A stretch of DNA of 12,339 nt from Actinomycetota bacterium (GTDB lineage Bacteria > Actinomycetota > Acidimicrobiia > Spongiisociales > ZC4RG35): assembly GCA_027296205.1 (NCBI GenBank), contig JAPUJM010000047.1, positions 1 to 12,339 on the forward strand, read 5' to 3'. Under the pieces are notes generated by a model that was not told the origin of the DNA, did no database searches, and saw nothing but the letters and a program-made list of their open reading frames with translations. Both the position numbers and the translations under genes were made by a program. This document shows, piece by piece, positions 1 to 6,209 of this stretch (within the stretch, counting starts at the first letter, position 1; the number at the start of each line of letters is the position of its first letter).

Positions 1-1
1 G

Positions 2-472
2 ACACTCGGCGCAGAAGTGTTCATAGACAACGTGGAGATCAAGGGCACCTTTGCCTCTGAGCCGACGACGACGACCACCACGGGGGCGACGACGACGACC
101 ACGACTCCAACGACCACCGAGGCGACGACGACCACCACCACTCGCCAGACCACGATCACAACGGAGCCGACTGCCACCACCACCACCACCGAGATCGGGG
201 TGGTTGCCCCCACGGACATCCCGCCATCGGGGAGTGGGATTCGGGAGACTGCCTCGGGAGTCCAGGCGGGCTACTCGTCGGGACTGTTCGGATCGATGGA
301 GATGGGTCAGCCCCAGGTTCTCACAGTGGAGTTGAGCGCCGACTACAAGATGGCCGTCGAGGTCATCGAGTCTTCATGGGTGTGGATGGTTGGTCTGCTG
401 GTCGTCATAGCCGGGGCCATCGTCACCGGCATCGACCGACGTAAGACTCTCGAGACGCCACCGGAGGGTTAG
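2..472 (+). CDS. Thr-rich, C-terminally membrane-anchored surface protein (5' truncated)
   Basis: Only the 3' part is present. The reading frame is open from base 2, and the residues before the GTG at 17 (TLGAE) run smoothly into VFIDNVEIKGTF, which resembles the last strand of a beta-sandwich domain, so GTG 17 is probably internal. Residues about 22-64 are a spacer made almost wholly of Thr (ACG/ACC codons). A short linker follows, then one hydrophobic segment (about residues 124-144, SSWVWMVGLLVVIAGAIVTG) and a short basic tail DRRK. That order suggests an extracellular domain held off the membrane by a flexible, possibly glycosylated spacer, with a small cytoplasmic tail. There is no LPXTG motif. 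The function of the missing N-terminal part is unknown. The stop codon is part of the palindrome at 470-485. Confidence 0.7.
   Translation, partial: TLGAEVFIDNVEIKGTFASEPTTTTTTGATTTTTTPTTTEATTTTTTRQTTITTEPTATTTTTEIGVVAPTDIPPSGSGIRETASGVQAGYSSGLFGSMEMGQPQVLTVELSADYKMAVEVIESSWVWMVGLLVVIAGAIVTGIDRRKTLETPPEG
61..195 (+). repeat. Low-complexity ACG/ACC triplet tract encoding poly-Thr spacer
   Basis: Runs of ACG and ACC triplets, broken by a few GGG, GCG, CCG and GAG codons, encode the threonine-rich stalk of the surface protein. Such tracts can change length by replication slippage. The complementary strand has a long open frame here only because of the triplet periodicity. Confidence 0.75.
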
Positions 473-485
473 TGGCACACCACTA
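470..485. promoter_or_regulatory. Palindrome TAGTGG-CACA-CCACTA upstream of the merB-like gene
   Basis: A perfect 6-bp inverted repeat with a 4-base loop overlaps the stop codon of the surface-protein gene and ends five bases before the GGGAGG ribosome-binding site of the merB-like gene. No T-tract follows, so an intrinsic terminator is unlikely. It could be an operator for the merB-like/methyltransferase unit or an mRNA hairpin between two genes. No regulator gene is adjacent, so the role is speculative. Confidence 0.3.
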
Positions 486-498
486 GATTGGGAGGCAG

Positions 499-1197
499 AT
501 GACGGCCTTCGATCGCCAGGTCCGAGCCCAGATCTACCGTCTCTTTGGCGACGGTGTGACCGTGGTCGACGCAGCAGCCACGGCGCGGGCCGGAGGATGG
601 GTCGCCGAGGATGTCGAAGCCTCACTCGATCGGCTTGCAGAGGCGCATCTGATCAAGCTCGCCGAGGGGAGTCATCGGGTTGAGATGGCTCACCCGTTTT
701 CGGGTGCGAACACCGGCTATCGAAGTGTCGTGGGCGATCGATCATGGAACGCCAACTGTGCCTGGGACGCCCTCGCCATCCTTGCTCTCATGGGCGATGG
801 GGAGGCGTTTGCTCCCGGGGACGATGGCGACGTGGTTTGGGTGGTGGACGACGGCAACGTGTCACCTGGCGGTGTTGTCCACTTGCTGATCCCGGCAAGT
901 CGTTTCTGGGATGACATCGGGTTTACCTGAGCGAACATCCGTGGCTTCCGGTCGGAAGCAAGTCTCGAGGCATGGCTCGAGGCGACCGGCGCTCGTCGTG
1001 GATACGTCGCTTCTGTCCAGACGATGTTCGATCTCTCGAAGGACTGGTATGACGGTCGGTTTGACGAAGACTGGGACCCGCCGACGACTGAGGAGGCGGA
1101 GGCGACTTTCGCCTCGCACGGGTTGACAGGTGACTTCTGGAGCCTGTCCGAGACGGACCCTCGATTCGAGAGCCCTCGGTCCTCAGCAGACTCCTAG
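499..1197 (+). CDS. MerB-family (organomercurial lyase-like) protein, predicted selenoprotein with Sec at residue 144
   Basis: Read through one in-frame TGA (928-930), the gene encodes 232 residues. ATG 499 follows GGGAGG at 490-495. Residues 1-65 look like the winged-helix N-terminal domain of alkylmercury lyases. MAHPFSG (63-69) and NCAWDALAI (86-94) are family hallmarks: Cys87 and Asp90 match Cys96 and Asp99 of R831b MerB, which protonate and cleave the carbon-mercury bond. FWDDIGFT then leads to the TGA, where the family has its second catalytic Cys (Cys159). The spacing from the first Cys is 57 residues here and 63 in R831b. Beyond the TGA the same frame continues with FRSEASLEAWLEATG, WYDGRFDEDWDPPT and GLTGDFWSL, matching the family C-terminus as I know it, and ends at TAG 1195-1197. 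A SECIS-like hairpin lies 13 bases past the TGA. Other genes here use TGA as a normal stop. The alternatives are a nonsense-mutated pseudogene or a sequencing error. The substrate (organomercurial or another organometal/thiol) is not proven. Confidence 0.78.
944..959 (+). promoter_or_regulatory. Predicted bacterial SECIS element (GCTTCC-GGTC-GGAAGC)
   Basis: A perfect 6-bp stem is capped by the tetraloop GGTC, with 13 bases between the TGA (928-930) and the stem and 19 to the loop. The E. coli fdhF SECIS has the same GGUC loop sequence, 18 bases after its UGA, and SelB recognises the GU in that loop. One more pair (T942-A960) is possible if G943 is bulged. Caution: the bases also encode FRSE, which I recall as common at this site in the protein family, so some of the symmetry may come from the protein sequence. 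Confidence 0.65.
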
Positions 1198-1222
1198 CTC
1201 TTTTCGGACGAGGATGAGAACC

Positions 1223-2038
1223 ATGTCGAGTTTTGCCTCCGAAGACGAGTCCCGGGCGTTTTTCGATGACCGGTTCTCTCATGTCTCGTCCGACGTCTTT
1301 CTCGAGATCGAAGAAGAGGTGTTCGGGACCGATTACGGGGCGACCAGTTGGAGCACCATCGACCAGATCAGAACCTTCATCAGCAAGATGGAGTTGAAGC
1401 GGAAGGATCGACTGCTCGACATCGGGTCTGGCTCTGGCTGGCCGGGGCTTCACATCGCCGAGGAGATTGGGTGCGAGACCGTTCTCTGCGACTACCCGCT
1501 GACCGGCCTACTCGAGGCCAAGAAGAGGGCGGGTGATGACGGAATGAATGCAGTGATGGTTCAGGCTGACGGCGCAGCCCTGCCACTTGCCGATGCCGCC
1601 GTCGACGCGGTCTCCCACTCGGACGTGTTGTGTTGTCTCACCCGGAAGGCGGAGGTCATCGGTGAATGCCATCGGGTTTTGAAGCCAGGCGGCACCCTCG
1701 TATTCACCGTGCTCGAGCTCTCTGAGAGCTTTGTCCACGAGGGCAACCGAGATCATGACTTCGGTCCGGAATACGCGATGGTCGACCAGCCCTACGAGGA
1801 GATGCTCATCTCGACGGGTTTCGAGGTGGAGATCCACGACTGGACTGATGTGTTCAGGAACACCGCCGAAAAGGTGGTGGCAGCGAGAACCTCACGATTC
1901 GATCGTCTTGCTGCCGAGTTGGGTGCTGACGATGCGGCTGACGCCGTGAGTCGGTCTGAGCGCAATATCGCTGCTATCGATCGTGGCGACCTGATCCGCC
2001 GGTTCTATGTATGCCACCCGGTTGACCTGGATGGGTGA
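1223..2038 (+). CDS. Class I SAM-dependent methyltransferase
   Basis: This 271-residue cytosolic Rossmann-fold methyltransferase has the SAM-binding motif I LLDIGSGSGWPG at residues 64-75, an acidic residue after strand 2 (LCDYPL, about 88-93), the post-II segment QADGAALPLADAAVD, and the ECHRVLKPGGTLVF motif at 148-161. ATG 1223 is chosen because AGGA (1211-1214) lies eight bases upstream; ATG 1214 is in frame but less well placed. An in-frame GTG at 1130 would overlap the merB-like gene by 68 bases and is rejected. The gene starts 25 bases after the merB-like stop, so co-transcription is likely. Cys137-Cys138 (DVLCCL) follow strand 4. The substrate cannot be told from sequence. Its pairing with a MerB-like protein suggests related chemistry, but that is inference. 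Confidence 0.8.
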   Translation: MSSFASEDESRAFFDDRFSHVSSDVFLEIEEEVFGTDYGATSWSTIDQIRTFISKMELKRKDRLLDIGSGSGWPGLHIAEEIGCETVLCDYPLTGLLEAKKRAGDDGMNAVMVQADGAALPLADAAVDAVSHSDVLCCLTRKAEVIGECHRVLKPGGTLVFTVLELSESFVHEGNRDHDFGPEYAMVDQPYEEMLISTGFEVEIHDWTDVFRNTAEKVVAARTSRFDRLAAELGADDAADAVSRSERNIAAIDRGDLIRRFYVCHPVDLDG

Positions 2039-2042
2039 TCGG

Positions 2043-2055
2043 GCCGGCTCCCGGC
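2043..2055 (+). terminator. Possible short terminator hairpin after the methyltransferase gene
   Basis: GCCGG-CTC-CCGGC begins four bases after the methyltransferase stop and is followed by ATTCTGT, a poor T-tract. It lies in the 70-base gap between convergent genes, where a terminator is expected. The stem is only 5 bp, so this is tentative. Confidence 0.3.
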
Positions 2056-2108
2056 ATTCTGTGGACCAGGTTATGCCGCTCTCCTCGATGGCGAGCTGAG
2101 CGGGCGGG

Positions 2109-4529
2109 TCACTGACAGGGTCCTGGCTCATGTCGAGCCCGCTGCGCGACCAGGTTCCCGGCGTCTCTCTCGACCGTGTTTGCTGCCGACTGGCTGAGCC
2201 GGTGGACCTCGCGCTCGAAATGAGCTCTCCGTACCGGCGAGCTGACGGTGAGCCAGCGATCTTTGCCCTTGAGCACCTGGAGCCTGCCGATGTCGAACTC
2301 CCAGACCTTCTCGGCACAAACCCATCCCTGGCCTGGTCTGCACTCCATGATGTTGTATGGAGTGGCCGTGATGAACTGGTAGTAGAAGCTGCGCCGCACC
2401 GTGAAGTTCTGATAGTCGCTCATCCACTCGGTGACCCTGTCAACGACAAACGCTCCCAGTTGAGCCGTTTTCTCCATGAGCTCGCCCTCGGCCGGAAGTG
2501 GTGTCGTCGCCACTTCGGCAACGAGGTCGGTTGCTGCCATCGTCGCCTCAATGCCTCCCTTGACCACCCCTGCCGCCGTTGCCACGTACTTGCCTTGCGC
2601 GTAGCCGGTGGCAGAACCATCGATGTGGAGCCCGGCGGACCGTGCGCTGAGCATGTCACCGGCGAAGTCGAGATCCCGTGCCAGATCGTGGAGGTTCATC
2701 ACCAGTTGCTGGCCGGTTGCCACCTTGCGCTCTGAGTCCTCGTAACGGCCGATGATGATCGAGAAGTCGACGTTGACTCTGATCCGATCGGCGTCGCCCG
2801 CGGGCTCGTACCTGCGCTTCGGATCCACATCATCACACGGATCGGAGACCTCCCCAGGCCCGCCAGGGATTGAGCCGGGGTCACCGGGCGGGTCTTCGGT
2901 CCCACCAGCCGTTCCGGCGATCGCCACCTCGGCTGCGACGCATTCCTCGTAGGCCTTCTTCGCAGCTTCGGCCGCGGCGACGGCCTCATCAGCTTTCTCT
3001 TGGGCCTCGGCTGCCTTATCGCAGGCCTCGTCGCGGGCTTGTTCGGCGGCTTCGATATCGGCGTCGATGTCGTGGAGAAGGTCCTTGAAGACCTCGTCGT
3101 TCTCTGCCATCTCATCGCGGAACTCTGCAGAGTCCATCTCCTGCCACTTGGCCTCGAGCTGCGTTGCCGAGATCCGTCCGGCCCTGTAGTCCCCCCAGAT
3201 CTCCCCAAGGGCCATCTTGCGCATATGCACGTCGCGTGCGGTGATTCGGTTTCCCCGGCCGTCCTCGATCCAGCCTCCATCCTCGGTGGTCCAACACGCC
3301 GGTGGCCAGGCCTTGCAGGCTCTCTTGCGCTCATCTTCGAGGTCTTCGAGATCGAGGTCGGCTTCCTCGCAGCCGTCGACGGCGGCGTCGGCAGCCTTCT
3401 GGGCGTCATCACCGGCCTTTTGCGCCGCCTGCCAGTTCTGGAGAGGCTTTTTGCATGGGCCGCCCCTCATGGCGAACAGCCAATAGCCCAGCATCGTCAG
3501 GCCCAGCCCACCCAGCAGGACAAGCCACCACGGGAAGCCGCCGACTCCACCCTGCCCTGGCTCTTGTGTGGTGGTGACCGGTGCTGAATCTTCGGCCACA
3601 GCAACCTCGATCGTCGTGGTTGTGGTGGTTGTCGTGGTGGCGACTACCTGCTCCTCTATGACGAGAGTCCCGAGATCTTCGAATGTGACCTCGATGAGAC
3701 CGCTCTCGTCGGCGCCCGACTCGGCGGCGGTTTCGCTGAAACCCTCCTCAACACAGAAGGAGTAGAAGTTGACACCGGCGAGGTCGCCGATCTGATTGCG
3801 GGGGACGGTCAGCCCGACGAAGTTGGGGGTGATGAAGGAGCGGACATCGGCTTCGGAGTTGGGTGTGAACGCCCCATTCTCCGAGTCCAACTCGAGAGCG
3901 AAGGTTGATGGGAGTCCCTGACCCCCGGGGTTGATGATCAGGCCAAACGCGATGTTGGTCCCCGTGGCGGGGTCGTCGGGAAAGGCGGGGTCATTGACGA
4001 AGGTGGGGCCCCGGGACAGGTCGTTTACCCATACGACGTACTCGCATTTGCCTTTGACTTCTACCGGTGGGGTGGCCACCAGCGTGAACTCGAAGAGGAT
4101 CGTCCCGTTCTCGTACTGGTTGCCGTCGTGCACTTCGTCGCCTGTGAAAGTGTGGAAGGGCTCGTAGTTGGGTGGCTCTACATGAAACGGGCCGGTGGGG
4201 GCCCAGAAGTGGCTCTGGTCCGTGGGCGCGAAGAGGTCGATTGGAGTGGCGTCGAAGTTGAGGATCCAAATGCGGACGATGTCGAGATGGTCAGGCGTGA
4301 AACCAGGGGTTCCACCGCTGGAGTGAAAGAAGTCACCGACAGGATCTGAGACGGTGCTTTTCCCGGCAATCGGCTGCTCGAGGAACTGCGCCGTGAGCTC
4401 GGGGCCAACAGGGGTGCTGAAGGCATCCATGATGAGATCGATCGGATTGACTTGGCGCTGGGCGACGACCGGAGACGCCAACAGCCCGAGGGCGAACAGG
4501 GTGAGGGTGACGGCTGACAGACGCCGCAT
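2109..4529 (-). CDS. Large exported membrane protein with Thr spacer, one TM segment and Ala-rich coiled coil; function unknown
   Basis: The protein has 806 residues. The start at 4529 is chosen because GGAGGA lies five bases upstream and residues 1-24 form a clear signal peptide (MRRLSAVTLTLFALGLLASP, then VVAQ). A start 13 codons earlier would bury it. Order of parts: an extracytoplasmic beta-rich domain (about 25-295, with Cys162 and Cys259); a run of nine Thr (298-306); a Gly/Trp-flanked membrane segment (about 331-354, WWLVLLGGLGLTMLGYWLFA); a Cys-containing charged region (about 359-480) with MALGEIWGDYRAG; an Ala/Glu/Lys-rich coiled coil (about 489-535); a Pro/Gly linker (about 540-562); and a C-terminal domain of about 240 residues ending PGPCQ. 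With a cleaved signal peptide the C-terminal half should face the cytoplasm. I do not recognise the family. It may bridge a surface domain to a cytoplasmic partner. It lies 103 bases downstream of the desaturase gene on the same strand. Confidence 0.75.
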   Translation of the reverse strand: MRRLSAVTLTLFALGLLASPVVAQRQVNPIDLIMDAFSTPVGPELTAQFLEQPIAGKSTVSDPVGDFFHSSGGTPGFTPDHLDIVRIWILNFDATPIDLFAPTDQSHFWAPTGPFHVEPPNYEPFHTFTGDEVHDGNQYENGTILFEFTLVATPPVEVKGKCEYVVWVNDLSRGPTFVNDPAFPDDPATGTNIAFGLIINPGGQGLPSTFALELDSENGAFTPNSEADVRSFITPNFVGLTVPRNQIGDLAGVNFYSFCVEEGFSETAAESGADESGLIEVTFEDLGTLVIEEQVVATTTTTTTTTIEVAVAEDSAPVTTTQEPGQGGVGGFPWWLVLLGGLGLTMLGYWLFAMRGGPCKKPLQNWQAAQKAGDDAQKAADAAVDGCEEADLDLEDLEDERKRACKAWPPACWTTEDGGWIEDGRGNRITARDVHMRKMALGEIWGDYRAGRISATQLEAKWQEMDSAEFRDEMAENDEVFKDLLHDIDADIEAAEQARDEACDKAAEAQEKADEAVAAAEAAKKAYEECVAAEVAIAGTAGGTEDPPGDPGSIPGGPGEVSDPCDDVDPKRRYEPAGDADRIRVNVDFSIIIGRYEDSERKVATGQQLVMNLHDLARDLDFAGDMLSARSAGLHIDGSATGYAQGKYVATAAGVVKGGIEATMAATDLVAEVATTPLPAEGELMEKTAQLGAFVVDRVTEWMSDYQNFTVRRSFYYQFITATPYNIMECRPGQGWVCAEKVWEFDIGRLQVLKGKDRWLTVSSPVRRAHFEREVHRLSQSAANTVERDAGNLVAQRARHEPGPCQ

Positions 4530-4579
4530 GCAAATCCTCCGCGATTGGGCCTGACGCAAAGGTATCAACTAGATGTCGT

Positions 4580-4623
4580 GGTTCGGGTGAACCGGCGGAC
4601 CTTGTGTGCGATAGATGCACACA
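4580..4623 (-). other. Two small hairpins between the desaturase and the membrane-protein gene
   Basis: Just past the desaturase stop are TGTGTGC/GCACACA (4603-4609 with 4617-4623, 7-base loop) and then GGTTC-GGGT-GAACC (about 4580-4593). Neither has a following T-tract on the minus strand, so they may be a weak terminator, an mRNA-stability element or chance. The rest of the 103-base gap shows no clear promoter. Confidence 0.25.
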
Positions 4624-4632
4624 CTCGAGGTG

Positions 4633-5535
4633 TCAGGCGGGGGCCAACCCCACGCGTTTCTCGAAACGTTCGGCCTTCTCCATGATGTCGGCCGGGATAG
4701 CCATGATCTTGTCCTGGAACTCGGCTGCCTTGTTGGTGAGGCCAGTCAGGTCCCCGATCTGCCAATCACGGAGAAGCGGCGTGACGACCCGGTCGTGATG
4801 GATGCGCAGGTTGTAGACGCCTGCCTTCGCCACATTGATCGAGCGTCGCATGAATCCTGGGATGGCCACACCAGGCATCTCGAATTTGGTCAGCATTCGG
4901 TAGATCCCGCTGAGCACCGCTGAGGGGTTCTCCGCGAGCATTGCCGCCATGACACCCTTGTAGAAGATGTAATGGTGGTTTTCATCGGCGGCGATGTTCC
5001 TCATCAACTCGAAAGCAGCCGGGTCGTCGGTGATCTTGCCGGCGTTGCGGTGGCTGACTCTCGTAGCCAACTCCTGAAGTGAGGTGTAGGCGAAGATCTC
5101 GGTTGGGTCGTCGTAGGTGGGCTCATAGCCGCGTATCACCGTCGCCATGCGATCGTCCTCGAGCTCATCGGGATCACAGTTCCGCGAGGTCAGCAGATAT
5201 GAGCGAATCGCAATGGCGTGCTGGCCCTCCTCGGCCGTCCAGAGATGATTCCAGGCAGTGAAAGCCGATGTCTTGGGCATGTACTTCTCGATGAGGACGT
5301 GGTAGTAGGGGAGGTTGTCCTCAGTCAACAGGTTGAGGACGAGGCTGGTTCTTGCGTTCTCCGAGATCGTGGACTGCGAAACATCCCACGGCTTGTCACG
5401 AAAGCTCTCGCCTCGCTCCCACGGAACAATGTCGTGGAAGTACCAGTGGGTTCTGCGTTCCAGGTGCTCTTCGGTTAGTCGGGCAACCACTGGCTCGATG
5501 GTCTCGACGAGTTCGTACTGTTCGCTTTGCGGCAT
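4633..5535 (-). CDS. Acyl-[acyl-carrier-protein] desaturase (diiron, FA_desaturase_2 family)
   Basis: This 300-residue soluble desaturase introduces a double bond into ACP-bound fatty acyl chains using O2 and reduced ferredoxin. All diiron ligands of the castor stearoyl-ACP desaturase family can be placed: Glu72 (TEDNLPYY), Glu103 and His106 (AEEGQH), Glu155 (TSLQELAT), and Glu185 and His188 (ADENHH). The length fits the bacterial DesA type known from mycobacteria and relatives (usually about 270-340). No signal peptide or membrane segment is seen, as expected. The start at 5535 has only a weak AGGA about 12 bases upstream, but no better start precedes the conserved region. The gene is divergent from the PPOX gene, with a 106-base shared upstream region. 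A role in membrane unsaturated fatty acid synthesis is likely. Confidence 0.9.
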   Translation of the reverse strand: MPQSEQYELVETIEPVVARLTEEHLERRTHWYFHDIVPWERGESFRDKPWDVSQSTISENARTSLVLNLLTEDNLPYYHVLIEKYMPKTSAFTAWNHLWTAEEGQHAIAIRSYLLTSRNCDPDELEDDRMATVIRGYEPTYDDPTEIFAYTSLQELATRVSHRNAGKITDDPAAFELMRNIAADENHHYIFYKGVMAAMLAENPSAVLSGIYRMLTKFEMPGVAIPGFMRRSINVAKAGVYNLRIHHDRVVTPLLRDWQIGDLTGLTNKAAEFQDKIMAIPADIMEKAERFEKRVGLAPA

Positions 5536-5583
5536 TCTGGGGAAGATCCTATTCGGAAGGGCTCTCAGGATAGAGAGGTTCGC

Positions 5584-5596
5584 TTCCGATCCGGAA
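5584..5596. promoter_or_regulatory. Palindrome TTCCG-ATC-CGGAA in divergent intergenic region
   Basis: A 5-bp inverted repeat with a 3-base centre lies about 49 bases upstream of the desaturase start and 46 bases upstream of the PPOX start. Its position in a 106-base divergent promoter region suits an operator, but the arms are short and no regulator is adjacent. No convincing -35/-10 pair could be fixed in this gap. Confidence 0.25.
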
Positions 5597-5641
5597 ACGA
5601 CAAAGCAATTACCTCACCGTTCAGACGATAGGCCCGAATTG

Positions 5642-6109
5642 ATGTCGGACATCCGCCACTACCGTTGCCTGATGCTGACTTCCGACGCCGGCCTCGCCAA
5701 GGCTCTAGATTCCGCCATCATCGGCTTTCTCACTGCGGTCAATGGCCGCGGCCAGCCCCAGACATCGCCGGTCTGGTACATCCGTGACGGCGAGGATCTG
5801 GTCGTTTACAACCGGCCCACCGCCGCGCGTTTACGGAGCATCGTCAACAACAACCGGGTTGCGTTCAATCTGAGAGCAGACCGGGGAGCCAGGTCGGGCA
5901 TCAGCCTGGAGGGCACCGCTGTCGTCGACTCAGACCTTCCGACCGCCGTCGACTTTCCCGGGTATGTCGACAGGTACGGCGGGGAGATTGCAGACCTCGG
6001 CTGGACCCCCGAGTCGTTCTCCACCGACTACTCGATTGGGTTGCGCATCACCGTCACCCGTGTACGGAGCTGGGGTGTCGAGAAGCTCGATGTGGATGAG
6101 ATCGGCTGA
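5642..6109 (+). CDS. PPOX-class (split beta-barrel) F420/FMN-binding oxidoreductase, Rv3369-like
   Basis: The 155-residue protein has the pyridoxamine-5'-phosphate-oxidase-like fold. Visible signs are IIGFLTAVNGRGQPQTSPVW (residues 26-45), the typical first strands ending in the SPVW motif, then EDLVVYNRPTAARLRSIVNN and VAFNLRADRG, which line the cofactor pocket. The pattern is closest to the probable F420-dependent PPOX group that includes mycobacterial Rv3369, of similar length. Such proteins bind F420 or flavin and usually reduce small, often unknown substrates. ATG 5642 is preferred because it keeps a full N-terminal helix; ATG 5672 is also in frame, and neither has a strong ribosome-binding site. 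The 100 bases between this gene and the dehydrogenase hold no recognisable gene or terminator. Confidence 0.8.
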   Translation: MSDIRHYRCLMLTSDAGLAKALDSAIIGFLTAVNGRGQPQTSPVWYIRDGEDLVVYNRPTAARLRSIVNNNRVAFNLRADRGARSGISLEGTAVVDSDLPTAVDFPGYVDRYGGEIADLGWTPESFSTDYSIGLRITVTRVRSWGVEKLDVDEIG

Positions 6110-6209
6110 ACCGGAGATGACCGACGAGGGTCGGGACCACGGGTTCGACACAAGGCGAGACCGGGGAGACGGCTAGGCAAGACTCAATCAATCCCGTATT
6201 GTCAAGTCG

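Noticed and set aside
499..930. A 143-residue MerB-like protein ending at TGA 928-930
   Set aside because: The same frame continues with a family-typical C-terminus, and the stop replaces the catalytic Cys. Read-through to 1197 explains the data better than a short protein.
911..1126. A +1 or -1 frameshift as the cause of the interrupted MerB-like gene
   Set aside because: The downstream family motifs (FRSE, WYDGR, GLTGDFW) lie in the original frame, so only the TGA interrupts it.
1130..1222. Extended GTG start for the methyltransferase at 1130
   Set aside because: It would overlap the MerB-like C-terminus, and the added residues are low-quality sequence. ATG 1223 has a well-spaced ribosome-binding site.
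923..1453. Long minus-strand open frame opposite the MerB-like and methyltransferase genes
   Set aside because: The translation is Arg/Pro/Ser-rich, typical of an antisense shadow in high-GC DNA, with no recognisable motif.
2130..2735. Plus-strand open frames opposite the 806-residue protein (also 2752-3765)
   Set aside because: These are shadows of the minus-strand gene, with no ribosome-binding sites or family features.
5315..5641. N-terminal extension of the PPOX protein into the desaturase gene
   Set aside because: The extension runs through the opposite-strand desaturase start and its translation does not resemble the PPOX family. The fold begins just after 5642.
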